A DNA stretch of 64,000 nt, taken from NCBI RefSeq assembly GCF_001458355.1, contig NZ_CYSA01000018.1:33073-97072 (forward strand). The letters are read 5' to 3'. Origin of the DNA: Thalassovita gelatinovora. Its GTDB lineage: Bacteria > Pseudomonadota > Alphaproteobacteria > Rhodobacterales > Rhodobacteraceae. A program made the translations under genes and the position numbers. Position 1 is the stretch's first letter. Every line of letters begins with the position of its first letter. Shown one piece after another: positions 18,484-27,359 of this stretch. The notes under the pieces are model-generated. The model was not told where the DNA came from. It saw nothing but the letters and a program-made list of their open reading frames with translations, and ran no database searches.

Positions 18484-18531
18484 GTTAAACATCAACTGGT
18501 TACCGTATTTCGATTGCTGATCGAACGGGTC

Positions 18532-19062
18532 TCAGCGGTTTTTCTTGCCATGATCGCAGTTTTCGCCATCGCGCTGGTGACGATGTTCGCGGTCCTTATT
18601 GCCCATACGGTCTTTGGAGCCGCGCTTTTCCATCTGGGCAAATTCTTCTTGCGACACCGCACCGTCATTGTCGGCGTCCAAACGGTCGAACATCTTGCCT
18701 TGCTGCTTGGGCTGCATTTCTTCCACGCTCAATTTGCCGTCGCCATTTGCATCGCGCTTTTCGATCATGCGATCCAAACGCTTCTGCATCCGGTCGGCCC
18801 GGTCTTTTTCACCACGTGCGGCCAATTCTTCAGCGCTCAGGTTCCCGTCTTTGTCGGTATCGGCATCATCAAACCGCGCTTTGAAATGCGCCTGCATTTC
18901 TTCCGTGGTCACTTTGCCGTCGCTATTGGCGTCCAGATCCTTGAATTCGATGCGCGGCTGGCGTTGCCCGTCACCATGGCCTTGTCCAAAGGCGGATGCG
19001 GTCACGGCGGTTCCTGCCAAGGCCATTGCGGTCAGGCCGGTAATGATAAAGGCACGTTTCAT
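18532..19062 (-). CDS. Secreted four-EF-hand calcium-binding protein
   Basis: A 176-residue protein with a signal peptide (residues 1 to about 24, MKRAFIITGLTAMALAGTAV then ASA) and four EF-hand loops: DANSDGKVTTEE, DTDKDGNLSAEE, DANGDGKLSVEE and DADNDGAVSQEE. Each has the standard D-x-[D/N]-x-D-G pattern with Glu at position 12, so calcium binding in the periplasm or outside is likely. The C-terminus is Lys/Arg/His/Asp rich. The ATG at 19062 is preceded by GGAGAG; a start five codons upstream is less likely. It sits just upstream of the ECF sigma operon on the same strand, separated by a terminator, so a regulatory link is possible but unproven. Confidence 0.88.
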   Translation of the reverse strand: MKRAFIITGLTAMALAGTAVTASAFGQGHGDGQRQPRIEFKDLDANSDGKVTTEEMQAHFKARFDDADTDKDGNLSAEELAARGEKDRADRMQKRLDRMIEKRDANGDGKLSVEEMQPKQQGKMFDRLDADNDGAVSQEEFAQMEKRGSKDRMGNKDREHRHQRDGENCDHGKKNR

Positions 19063-19310
19063 TGACTTACTCTCCATTCAAACTTCGCTATGAAACCAGG
19101 TCCATCGCCCGTTTTCTGTAGGCTTCAACGCACCAGCTCAGCACTTCCGTCGCGCGCTGTAATATGGTTCACACAGGCGTGACAACGGCGTGATTCTGAT
19201 CGTTCCTGCCGCAATCTTTGCGACATCGGGACGCAACGACGATTCGCGCTCTTTTTTTTCATCTCAAGATGTCCCAGATATTCAGCTTACATATACGCGA
19301 GGACGAAATT

Positions 19311-19712
19311 GTGGATCATACGGTGACAATGCAGGCCCCAAAAGCGCAAGATCGGGAAGCCTTGCCTGCCGTTTTGCGCGGCTGGCGGCGAAAATGCCCG
19401 AGCTGCGGCAGCGGACCAATGCTCAAAGGCTACCTGAAGGTACGCGACACCTGCCCGGTCTGCCGTGAAGAACTGCACCATCACCGTGCCGATGACGGCC
19501 CGGCCTATCTGACGATCCTGATCGTCGGTCATTTGATGGCACCGCTACTGCTTGTCGTGTTCGAAATCTGGCGCCCCGAACCTCTGGTGCTGGTTGCCAT
19601 CTTCTCTATTGGCACCGTCGGATTGTCGCTCTACCTTCTGCCCAGGCTGAAGGGGGCGCTCATTGGATTTCAATGGGCCCGGCGTATGAATGGTTTCGGA
19701 CAAACCCGCTGA
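19311..19712 (+). CDS. DUF983 membrane protein
   Basis: A 133-residue inner-membrane protein of the DUF983 family. A zinc-ribbon-like module CPSCGSG ... CPVCREE precedes two hydrophobic helices (LTILIVGHLMAPLLLVVF and VLVAIFSIGTVGLSLYLL) and the family's conserved basic stretch LPRLKGALIGFQWARRM. In many alphaproteobacteria the gene neighbours a NUDIX hydrolase, as here. I choose the GTG at 19311 because GAGGA lies seven bases upstream; the ATG at 19329 is the alternative. Function unknown. Confidence 0.82.
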   Translation: MDHTVTMQAPKAQDREALPAVLRGWRRKCPSCGSGPMLKGYLKVRDTCPVCREELHHHRADDGPAYLTILIVGHLMAPLLLVVFEIWRPEPLVLVAIFSIGTVGLSLYLLPRLKGALIGFQWARRMNGFGQTR

Positions 19713-19734
19713 CCCCGGCCTTCGGGGAGGACCT

Positions 19735-20442
19735 ATGACCATAGACAAGACCGCTATCCGCAACGCCGCAACGGTGATCGTGCTGCGTGACCGGCTGAAA
19801 GACCCGCATGTTCTGATGGGACAGCGCGGGGCCAATGCCGCGTTCATGCCGAATAAATTCGTGTTTCCCGGTGGCGCGGTCGATGCCGAAGACGCCGATA
19901 TTCCACTGGTCAGCCAGATGCCCGAGGTGTGCCGCCAGCGGTTGCGCGAAGACACGACCCAAGATCTCAGCCACGCGCTGTCGGTCGCGGCCATTCGTGA
20001 ACTATGGGAAGAAACCGGCCTGATCCTCGGTCAGCAGGGCCGCTGGGACAACACGCCACCGGCCGACTGGAGCAGCTTTGCCGCCACCGGCCACCTGCCC
20101 GCTGCGCATCCGTTGCAATTCGTGTTCCGCGCCATCACCCCACCGGGCCGGCCGCGGCGCTTCGATGCACGTTTTTTCCTGATCGACGCGGGTGAAATCG
20201 CCACCGATCTGGATGATTTCGACGCCGCATGTGACGAACTTTCGCATCTGCAATGGATTCCACTACCCAAGGTGCGCGAATTCGATCTGCCCTTCATCAC
20301 CGAAGTGGTTCTGGCCGAAGTCGCCGCCCGCGCGCATGATTTGCGGCCGCCCTCCAATGTGCCCTATTTCAAGAATAACGAAGAAGAAAACCTGTTCCTG
20401 CGCCTCAAAGGAAAAGGACCAATGACAGGACACTTCCGCTGA
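19735..20442 (+). CDS. NUDIX hydrolase
   Basis: A 235-residue NUDIX pyrophosphohydrolase. The Nudix box is recognisable but split by an insertion: the first part is FPGGAVDAED and the catalytic part is AAIRELWEETGLILG (R-E-x2-E-E-x-G-x-I). Such long NUDIX proteins act on dinucleotide or CoA-like substrates, but the substrate cannot be assigned. A strong GGGGAGGAC ribosome-binding site precedes the ATG at 19735. It starts 22 bp after DUF983, so the two probably form one transcript. Convergent 38-bp overlap with the following EamA gene. Confidence 0.88.
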   Translation: MTIDKTAIRNAATVIVLRDRLKDPHVLMGQRGANAAFMPNKFVFPGGAVDAEDADIPLVSQMPEVCRQRLREDTTQDLSHALSVAAIRELWEETGLILGQQGRWDNTPPADWSSFAATGHLPAAHPLQFVFRAITPPGRPRRFDARFFLIDAGEIATDLDDFDAACDELSHLQWIPLPKVREFDLPFITEVVLAEVAARAHDLRPPSNVPYFKNNEEENLFLRLKGKGPMTGHFR

Positions 20443-21304
20443 TCAGGGCGATGCCGGCGATTTCGCGCCGGCTCAGACTTTCGCGAAAGAACAGAACCGA
20501 GGCGACGATGGAAAAAATCACCTCGATCTGACCGACGGCAAAAACATAGGCGGCGTTTTGCAAGGTAAAGGCGGTGAACCAGCCCAGGGAACCGCCCAAG
20601 CCCGTCAACCCGATCCAGACCGAAGTCCGCCACGATCCGATTACCTTGCGCAACTGCCCCGGTTCGCGCCAGACCAGCCAAAGGCTCAGCCCGACTGCCT
20701 GCGTGACGGTGACAAAGGCCAGCGAAACCAGCGCCCGCATCAACGGGTCGTCGCTGCCCACCTGCAAGGTCGCGCCGCGATAACCCACCGCCGAAACGGC
20801 GAAAAACGCCCCCGACAGCAGGCCCAGACCGGCACCTTTGTTGAAGAAACGACGGGCCCAACCGCCCTGCCCTTCGGGCGCTTGCGACAACACCAGAACC
20901 CCGATCAGACCCAGCAGAATAGCAACGGACCCTTCAAGGGAAACCCTGTCCCCCAACACCACAAAGCCGACCAGCGCGGTTTGCACCACTTCGGTTTTCT
21001 TGAACGTGATGCCGACGGCGAAATTGCGCTTTGCAAACAGGGCCACAACGCACCAAGTCGCCAGGATCTGTGCCACCGCCCCGCTCAGCGCATAGGGCAG
21101 GAACATACTACCCAGATCGGGCAGACCCGCACCGCCCCAGCCGACATAGCCCAGCGCCAGCACCAGAACGAACGGCGCGGAAAACAAGAACCGCGACAGC
21201 GTCGCACCGCCCGACGACACCGCCCCCATGCTGAGAAACTTCTGCAGCATGAAACGCAACGTCTGAAACGCCGCCGCCGCGATGGAAACCAGAACCCAGA
21301 TCAT
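20405..21304 (-). CDS. DMT-family (EamA) transporter
   Basis: A 299-residue inner-membrane protein with about ten hydrophobic helices in two EamA repeats, a putative exporter of the drug/metabolite superfamily. Substrate unknown. The ATG at 21304 is preceded by GAGG and gives a normal start in the first helix (MIWVLVSIAAAAFQTLRF). The 3' end overlaps the NUDIX gene's 3' end. It shows only ordinary family-level resemblance to the EamA protein at 8244. Confidence 0.85.
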   Translation of the reverse strand: MIWVLVSIAAAAFQTLRFMLQKFLSMGAVSSGGATLSRFLFSAPFVLVLALGYVGWGGAGLPDLGSMFLPYALSGAVAQILATWCVVALFAKRNFAVGITFKKTEVVQTALVGFVVLGDRVSLEGSVAILLGLIGVLVLSQAPEGQGGWARRFFNKGAGLGLLSGAFFAVSAVGYRGATLQVGSDDPLMRALVSLAFVTVTQAVGLSLWLVWREPGQLRKVIGSWRTSVWIGLTGLGGSLGWFTAFTLQNAAYVFAVGQIEVIFSIVASVLFFRESLSRREIAGIALISGSVLSLVLFL

Positions 21305-21382
21305 GACGTCCTCTTTCTGGAATTTGGCGCAGAGCACCAGACCGGTTTCTCCCTTGCTGCGGGGTCCGTTGCCGCCAAAAGC

Positions 21383-22426
21383 CTAGTACGGCATCGGGTG
21401 TTGTTTATGCACCCGGTCCAGTTCGGCCATCACGTCATCGTCAAGCACCAGTTCGTCAGCGTCGAAAACATGTTCAAGCTGCGCCATGGTCGTGGCCCCG
21501 AAAATGACCGAAGTCATGAAAGGCCGCTGCCGCGCCCAGGCGATCGCCATATGCACCGGGTCCAGCCCGTGGCTTTGCGCCACTTGTAAATAGGCGGCGA
21601 CGGCAGGGAACACCCGTTCCGTTTTGCGCCCGCCCAGTTCCGGCACCAGCGACATGCGCGACCCTGCGGGCACCGCGCCATGCTGGTACTTGCCGCTCAG
21701 CAATCCGGCGGCAAGCGGCGAAAAGCAAATCAGACCGACATCTTCATTCGCCGTCACCTCGGCCAGATCGGTATCGAAAAGCCGGCACAGCAACGAATAT
21801 TCGTTCTGGATCGTCGCCGGGCGCGGTCCGCCGGTCCTGTCGGCGGTCTGGCACCACATCGTCGTGCCCCAGGCGCTTTCGTTGGACAGGCCGAAATGGC
21901 GGATATTGCCCTTCTCGACCTGTTGCTGCAACGCGCCCAGCGCGTCTTCCATATGGGCAATCGTGTCGGCCCGGTTTTGTGTCGACGGATCATAACGCCA
22001 GTTCTTGCGGAACATGTAGGAGCCGCGATTGGGCCAATGGAACTGATACAGATCGATGCAATCGGTTTTCAGCCGCCGCAGCGATCCTTCCACCGCCTGC
22101 GGAATGGATTGCGCCGAAATCGGTGCGCCGTCGCGGGCATGGGCCCCGTCACCGGAATGTTTGGTCGCCAGAATGAAATCAGCGCGCCGCACCGGATTGG
22201 CCGCAATCCAGTCACCGATGATTTCTTCGGTCCGACCGACGGTTTCCTTGCGCACCGGGTTGACCGGATACATTTCGGCGGTGTCGATGAAATTGATCCC
22301 CCGATCCAGCGCCAGATCAATCTGCGCATGGGCTTGGGGCGGTTCGGTCTGGGTGCCGAATGTCATCGTACCCAGACACAGGTCCGTCACCATCAGGCCG
22401 GTCCGGCCCAGTGGATTTTTTTTCAT
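21383..22426 (-). CDS. Aldo/keto reductase (Tas-like)
   Basis: A 347-residue NAD(P)H-dependent aldo/keto reductase. Visible active-site elements are Asp and Tyr in NFIDTAEMYP, Lys in ILATKHSG and His in LYQFHWPNRG. The spacing and the long insert resemble E. coli Tas rather than short AKRs. Substrate unknown. A GAGGGAG precedes the ATG. It lies 78 bp upstream of, and on the same strand as, the EamA exporter gene, so the two may be co-transcribed. Confidence 0.9.
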   Translation of the reverse strand: MKKNPLGRTGLMVTDLCLGTMTFGTQTEPPQAHAQIDLALDRGINFIDTAEMYPVNPVRKETVGRTEEIIGDWIAANPVRRADFILATKHSGDGAHARDGAPISAQSIPQAVEGSLRRLKTDCIDLYQFHWPNRGSYMFRKNWRYDPSTQNRADTIAHMEDALGALQQQVEKGNIRHFGLSNESAWGTTMWCQTADRTGGPRPATIQNEYSLLCRLFDTDLAEVTANEDVGLICFSPLAAGLLSGKYQHGAVPAGSRMSLVPELGGRKTERVFPAVAAYLQVAQSHGLDPVHMAIAWARQRPFMTSVIFGATTMAQLEHVFDADELVLDDDVMAELDRVHKQHPMPY

Positions 22427-22508
22427 ATCGCTGCTCCCTCGTGTCGCGTTGGGCGCAGGATAACCCGCCCGGTCGAAAAGACCAGACGGGCCGTATCAAG
22501 TTTTGCGA

Positions 22509-22940
22509 TCAGGGCCGCACGTAGCTGTATCCCTGTTCCTGCAATTCGATCAGCCGCACCACGCCCGACGGCACCACGACGGCTTCGCTCATCACCTCGA
22601 CATCCTTGCCCATCTTTTTGCTCATGTTGCGCAGGGTATTGGCGCAGGCAGAGAATTTGAGGTGCTCGTGTTCCAACGACATTGCCGATATCCGATCCGC
22701 GACCGGGCTTCTGCCATCAAGAAACATCACCAAGCCGGGGCCATAGGCGACCACTTCGATTTCAACCGTATCCCCCTGAGTTTCATAGTATTTCGCAACG
22801 TTCTGAACGTTGTTTAGCGCCATGTTCAAAACCCGGGGGTCGCCGTCATCGACATGCACGGCCACTTTGTGAACCACACCTTCTGCCCAGACCCCCAACG
22901 GGGCACAGGCCAATGCGGCTGCGAGAACCAGTTTTTTCAT
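22509..22940 (-). CDS. Secreted DsrE-family protein
   Basis: A 143-residue protein with a signal peptide (MKKLVLAAALACAPLGVWA). The mature part resembles the DsrE/DsrF-like fold of periplasmic family members (KVAVHVDDGDPRVLNMALNN, then VEIEVVAYGPGL). One Cys occurs in the mature chain (FSACANTLRNM), at the position where DsrE-like proteins often carry their reactive Cys. A strong AGGGAGG lies eight bases before the ATG at 22940. The role, possibly handling sulfur or binding small ligands, is inferred only from the family. Confidence 0.8.
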   Translation of the reverse strand: MKKLVLAAALACAPLGVWAEGVVHKVAVHVDDGDPRVLNMALNNVQNVAKYYETQGDTVEIEVVAYGPGLVMFLDGRSPVADRISAMSLEHEHLKFSACANTLRNMSKKMGKDVEVMSEAVVVPSGVVRLIELQEQGYSYVRP

Positions 22941-23109
22941 GTGTTTCCTCCCTACATGAAGCTTCACTATACCCGAATATCTGCACAAATCATGATATTT
23001 TGTTTTGTTATCCACCCTGCCGGACCGGCGTTCAGGCGCAAACTGGGCGCTGGAACACCATCCGAGCTTGCGTTAAAGGGATCGTGAAACGCAGGAAGGG
23101 CATCGGTAA

Positions 23110-24879
23110 ATGGCACGGCATCTGATCACCTCGGCAATCCCATATATCAACGGGATCAAGCATCTGGGCAATCTTGTGGGCAGCCAGCTGCCGGCGGATC
23201 TGTTTGCCCGCTACCAGCGCGCCCGCGGCAACGAAGTCATGTTCATCTGTGCCACTGACGAACATGGCACCCCGGCCGAACTGGCCGCCACCAAGGCCGG
23301 TCAGCCGGTGGCGGATTATTGCGCCGAAATGCATCTGGTACAGGCGCAGATCGCCGAAGGCTTCGGGTTGAGCTTCGATCATTTCGGCCGTTCGTCAAGC
23401 GAAGCGAACAAGATGCTGACCCAGCATTTCGCTGTAAAGCTTTACGAAAACGGCCTGATCGAAGAGCGCTCTGAGACCCAGATGTATTCGCCCACCGACG
23501 GGCGTTTTCTGCCTGATCGCTATATCGAAGGCACCTGTCCCAATTGCGGTTTTGAAAGTGCGCGGGGCGATCAATGCGATAACTGCACCAAGCAACTTGA
23601 TCCCGTCGACCTGATCAAGCCGCATTCCACCATTTCCGGCGCCACCGACCTGGAAATGCGAGAAACCAAACACCTCTACCTACTGCAATCCAAGATGAAG
23701 GATCAGCTTGAGGACTGGATCGACACCCGCGAAGGATGGCCGATCCTGACCACCTCGATCGCCAAGAAATGGCTGACCGACGGCGACGGGTTGCAGGATC
23801 GCGGCATCACCCGCGATCTGAGCTGGGGCGTCCCGGCGCAATTCGACGGCGCACCATGGAACGGCATGGACGGCAAGGTCTTCTATGTCTGGTTCGACGC
23901 GCCGATCGAATATATCGCCTGCGCACAGGAATGGGTCGATGCGGACAAGGGCAACGATTGGGAACGCTGGTGGCGCACCGACAAGGGTGCCGAGGACGTG
24001 ACCTATACCCAGTTCATGGGCAAGGATAACGTGCCGTTCCACACCCTGTCCTTCCCGGCCACCATTCTGGGTTCGAATGAGCCGTGGAAGCTGGTCGATT
24101 ATATCAAGTCGTTCAATTATCTGAATTACGACGGCGGCCAGTTCTCTACTTCGCGCGGACGCGGCGTGTTCATGGATCAGGCCTTGGATATCCTGCCGGC
24201 GGATTACTGGCGCTGGTGGCTGCTTAGCCACGCGCCGGAAAGTTCGGACGCCGAATTCACCTGGGAAAATTTTCAGGTGTCGGTGAACAAGGATCTGGCC
24301 GACGTGCTGGGCAATTTCGTCAGCCGGATCACCAAGTTCTGCCGCTCGAAATTCGGCGAAGAAGTGCCGAAAGGCGGGGCTACTGCTGCGGAATCAGCAA
24401 AATCAACTGATTCACATGGCCATTGGCTGGTCTTTAGTATCGCCAAACTCCTCGCAGAGTATGAAGATCAAATGCAGCATATGGAGGTCAGGAAAGCGGC
24501 TCATACCCTTCGCACGATTTGGGCTACGGGAAATGAATACCTGCAACAATTTGCACCTTGGTCAGTATATAAAGAAGACCCTGCGGCAGCGGCAGAGATC
24601 ATTAGGTTTTCTTTGAATTTGGCCCGTCTTTTCGCCGTGCTGTCGAAGCCTTTCATTCCAAGCACTTCAGAAAAAATACTTCGGGATTTGAACTGTCCCG
24701 ACGCGGGCTGGCCCCGAGAGAACAACTCAGAAGAAAAATTGCGAGCGAATGCTGTAATTGAAGCTCTGTCCGCGCTGCCTGCCGGTCACAGCTTCACCGT
24801 GCCCGACGTGCTGTTTGCCAAGATCACCGACGAACAGCGCGAAGAGTGGCAGCAAAGGTTCGCCGGGGTGCGGGACTAG
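23110..24879 (+). CDS. metG: Methionyl-tRNA synthetase
   Basis: Charges tRNA-Met with methionine. The 589-residue class I synthetase has the HIGH-type signature as IKHLGN (residues 17-22) and the KMSKS-type signature as FSTSRG. A zinc-binding insertion contains CPNC and CDNC (about residues 145-160), and a helical anticodon-binding domain contains [10 protein letters not shown]. Odd feature: codons from about residue 424 to 552 (bases about 24380-24770) use many A/T-ending and rare codons (ATA, AGG, TTA-like choices), about 50 percent G+C by hand count against roughly 60-65 percent on either side. The protein stays in frame and family-like, so this looks like a recombined gene segment rather than damage. 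No domain is missing. Confidence 0.95.
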   Translation: MARHLITSAIPYINGIKHLGNLVGSQLPADLFARYQRARGNEVMFICATDEHGTPAELAATKAGQPVADYCAEMHLVQAQIAEGFGLSFDHFGRSSSEANKMLTQHFAVKLYENGLIEERSETQMYSPTDGRFLPDRYIEGTCPNCGFESARGDQCDNCTKQLDPVDLIKPHSTISGATDLEMRETKHLYLLQSKMKDQLEDWIDTREGWPILTTSIAKKWLTDGDGLQDRGITRDLSWGVPAQFDGAPWNGMDGKVFYVWFDAPIEYIACAQEWVDADKGNDWERWWRTDKGAEDVTYTQFMGKDNVPFHTLSFPATILGSNEPWKLVDYIKSFNYLNYDGGQFSTSRGRGVFMDQALDILPADYWRWWLLSHAPESSDAEFTWENFQVSVNKDLADVLGNFVSRITKFCRSKFGEEVPKGGATAAESAKSTDSHGHWLVFSIAKLLAEYEDQMQHMEVRKAAHTLRTIWATGNEYLQQFAPWSVYKEDPAAAAEIIRFSLNLARLFAVLSKPFIPSTSEKILRDLNCPDAGWPRENNSEEKLRANAVIEALSALPAGHSFTVPDVLFAKITDEQREEWQQRFAGVRD

Positions 24880-25010
24880 GTTCATCGCCTTGATCGCCTG
24901 ACGCGGACGGAGGGTCGCGCCCTCCCTCGGGCGGGCGCATCAAACCTTTGTGGTCTGTAGTTTATCTTGAAGCCCCGAACGCCGCCTGAACGGTACGCCA
25001 CATCGCCAAT

Positions 25011-25038
25011 GCGCCCTCCCAAGGGGGAGGGAGGGCGC
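25011..25038. repeat. GC-rich hairpin after metG
   Basis: A 10-bp perfect inverted repeat (GCGCCCTCCC with GGGAGGGCGC) around an 8-base loop, in the 306-bp gap between metG and the ThDP-enzyme gene. A weaker stem (GGAGGG with CCCTCC) lies near 24910. There is no T-run after either, so they are not convincing terminators; the rest of the gap shows no gene. Confidence 0.6.
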
Positions 25039-25152
25039 CGCCCGGCGGCGCATAGCGCCTTGTTCCGGGCCAAAACGGCAAAGACGGCACGTCATGCATC
25101 CCGCTTCAACAGAAACCGCTCTGGTGCCCTTGGCCCTGACGCGGAAACATGC

Positions 25153-25184
25153 AAACTCCCCCGGAAACGAGAGGGAGTTTTTTT
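25153..25184 (+). promoter_or_regulatory. Leader hairpin that contains the ribosome-binding site
   Basis: An 8-bp perfect stem (AAACTCCC with GGGAGTTT) around a 12-base loop, followed by a T-run, immediately before the ATG at 25186. The only plausible Shine-Dalgarno sequence, GAGGGAG at 25171-25177, lies in the 3' arm. The structure therefore resembles a terminator and would also hide the ribosome-binding site. No TPP-riboswitch consensus is visible upstream. Confidence 0.6.
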
Positions 25185-25185
25185 C

Positions 25186-26721
25186 ATGAACGGCGCAGAA
25201 AGCCTTGTCCAATCCTTGCTGGCGGCTGGAATCGATACCTGTTTTGCCAATCCCGGCACCAGCGAGATGCATTTCGTGTCCGCCCTGGATCGCCATCCCG
25301 GCATGCGCTGCGTGCTGGGCCTGTTCGAGGGCGTGGTGACCGGCGCCGCCGACGGCTATGGCCGGATGATGGACAAACCCGCCGTTACCCTGATGCATTG
25401 CGGGCCGGGTCTAAGCAACGGCATGGCCAACCTGCACAACGCGCGCCGCGCCAACACGCCGGTGCTGAACCTGATCGGGGATCAGGCGACCTCGATTGTG
25501 CATCTCGATCCGCCGTTGGCCGCCGACACCACCGCCTTGGCCAGCAGCCTGTCGGTCTGGACCCGCCGGTCGGTCGATCCTGCCCGCGTCGCCGCCGACG
25601 CGATGGAAGGTGTGCGCGCCAGCATGGAAGCCCCCGGCGTGGCCAGCCTGATCCTGCCTTCGGACACCGCCTGGACCGAAGGCGGCCAAATCGCCGCCTA
25701 CCTGCCCCCCGCTCCCCCCACCGGCCCGACCGGGTTGGCGGTGGACCGCGCTGCGCAGATGCTGACGAATGGCAAAAAAACCGTGCTGTTGCTATCCAAC
25801 CGGGCGCTGCGCGAAGCGCCTTTGAAAATTGCCGGGCGCATCGCGCACAAGACCGGCGCACGGCTGATGACCCTGTCGCAGATCCCCCGCCTGCAGGCCG
25901 GGCTGGGCCGGGTGCCGATTGAACGCATTCCCTATAACGTCGACCTGTCGATCAAGGCGCTGGAAGGCGTGGAACAGATCATCCAGATCGGCGCACGCGA
26001 ACCGGTCAATTTCTTCGCCTATCCGGACAAGCCCAACGTGCCGATGTCCGAGGGCTGCACCTGCCACATGGTCACCCGCCCCGATCAGGATCACATGGCG
26101 GCGCTCGACGCGATTGCCGACGCCGTGAAGGCGACCGAAGAGGCCCCGCTGCCCGCCGCCCCCGATCACGGTCGGCTGAGCGGTGCGATCACCCCCGAAT
26201 CCCTTGGGGCCGCGATCAACCAGAACCTGCCGGACAATGCGATCATCGTGGATGAAAGCGTCAGCTTCGGGCGGGCGCTGCTGCCATCCTTCACCACCGC
26301 GAAACCGCATGATTACCTGCACCTGAACGGCGGCGCGATCGGGCTGGGCATCCCAATGGCGACGGGGGCGGCCGTGGCCGCACCGGGCCGGCGCGTGGTG
26401 GCATTGCAGGCCGACGGATCGGCGCTTTATACCTTGCAGGGGTTGTGGACGCAGGCGCGCGAAGGGCTGGATGTGACCACCGTGATCCTGTCGAACCGGC
26501 GTTATGCGATCCTGCAAGGCGAAATGACTGCCGTGGGCGCCAATCTGGGCCCGGCAGCGCAGGAGCTGTTCAACCTCGACCGTCCCGCCACCGATTGGCA
26601 GGCCATCGCCAAAGGCTTCGGCATTCCGGCGACACAAGCGGCGGATATGGAAAGCTTCGTCACCCAGCTCAACCGCGCCAATGCGGGCGACGGACCTCGA
26701 CTGATCGAATTGATGATCTGA
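25186..26721 (+). CDS. Thiamine-diphosphate-dependent enzyme, acetolactate synthase large-subunit-like
   Basis: A 511-residue ThDP enzyme with the three usual domains. The N-terminal PYR domain has FANPGTSEMHF and the catalytic Glu region LGLFEGVVTGAADGYGRM; a central domain follows; the C-terminal PP domain has the ThDP/Mg motif LQADGSALYTLQGLW ... ILSNRRYAIL. It resembles the acetolactate-synthase-like/benzoylformate-decarboxylase group, not a true IlvB, because no IlvH partner is adjacent and the chain is shorter. The substrate is unknown. I start at the ATG at 25186; the frame stays open further upstream but through non-coding-like hairpins. A terminator follows. Confidence 0.85.
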   Translation: MNGAESLVQSLLAAGIDTCFANPGTSEMHFVSALDRHPGMRCVLGLFEGVVTGAADGYGRMMDKPAVTLMHCGPGLSNGMANLHNARRANTPVLNLIGDQATSIVHLDPPLAADTTALASSLSVWTRRSVDPARVAADAMEGVRASMEAPGVASLILPSDTAWTEGGQIAAYLPPAPPTGPTGLAVDRAAQMLTNGKKTVLLLSNRALREAPLKIAGRIAHKTGARLMTLSQIPRLQAGLGRVPIERIPYNVDLSIKALEGVEQIIQIGAREPVNFFAYPDKPNVPMSEGCTCHMVTRPDQDHMAALDAIADAVKATEEAPLPAAPDHGRLSGAITPESLGAAINQNLPDNAIIVDESVSFGRALLPSFTTAKPHDYLHLNGGAIGLGIPMATGAAVAAPGRRVVALQADGSALYTLQGLWTQAREGLDVTTVILSNRRYAILQGEMTAVGANLGPAAQELFNLDRPATDWQAIAKGFGIPATQAADMESFVTQLNRANAGDGPRLIELMI

Positions 26722-26728
26722 CAAAAGA

Positions 26729-26755
26729 AAACCCGCCGGACCGGCGGGTTTTTTT
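26729..26755. terminator. Bidirectional Rho-independent terminator
   Basis: A 9-bp stem (AAACCCGCC with GGCGGGTTT) and 5-base loop with T-runs on both sides: TTTTTTTG on the + strand and TTTTCTTTTG on the - strand. It serves the rightward ThDP-enzyme gene and the convergent PhnA-like gene. Confidence 0.9.
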
Positions 26756-26776
26756 GTTTCGCTCTAAGCGGCTTGA

Positions 26777-27292
26777 TCAGCTTTTCTTCACGAACTGGGT
26801 CAGGATCACGATGCGCTGACCTTCGACCCGGCCTTCGATATGACCCTCGTTATCGGCAACAAGGGAAATATTGCGCACCGGGGTGCCACGCTTGGCGGTA
26901 AAACCGGCACCCTTGACCGGCAGGTCCTTGATCAGGACCACGCTGTCGCCCTGCGAAAGCACCGCGCCGTTGCTGTCACGGTGGATGATTTCGGGTTCGG
27001 TGGAAAGACCGGCTTCGGCCCATTCCATCACTTCGGGTTCCAGATAGGCGATGTCCAGCAGATCGCGCGCCCAAGCGGCATCCAGATTGTGCAGCATCCG
27101 CCAAGCCAGAACCTGAACCGCAGGTTCGGTCGACCAGATCGCGTCATTCAGGCATTTCCAATGCGGCGCATCTTCGGCCCCGTTTTGCACCCCGTCGGCG
27201 CAAGTGGCGCAGAGCATCACGCTATCGTCACGCGGGGCAACCTGAACAGGTTGCGTTTCGGCAGCACCACAGAATGCGCATGCATCAGTCAT
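26777..27292 (-). CDS. PhnA-like zinc-ribbon protein
   Basis: A 171-residue protein with an N-terminal zinc ribbon (CAFCGAAE ... CATCADG) and the C-terminal PhnA domain (LSQGDSVVLIKDLPVKGAGF, then KRGTPVRNISL, then VEGQRIVILTQFVKK). E. coli PhnA (YjdM) relatives are widespread and not required for phosphonate use; the actual function is unknown. AAAGGAA precedes the ATG. No phosphonate genes are nearby. Confidence 0.88.
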   Translation of the reverse strand: MTDACAFCGAAETQPVQVAPRDDSVMLCATCADGVQNGAEDAPHWKCLNDAIWSTEPAVQVLAWRMLHNLDAAWARDLLDIAYLEPEVMEWAEAGLSTEPEIIHRDSNGAVLSQGDSVVLIKDLPVKGAGFTAKRGTPVRNISLVADNEGHIEGRVEGQRIVILTQFVKKS

Positions 27293-27359
27293 CGGAATTT
27301 CCTTTCATTTGGGTTGCCTGCTTATCCGCCTTGATCCCGGTCTTGTCTAGATGCCCGCA

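Noticed and set aside
24880..25152. TPP riboswitch before the ThDP-enzyme gene
   Set aside because: The conserved CTGAGA and ACCTGATC boxes are not present; only GC-rich hairpins were seen.
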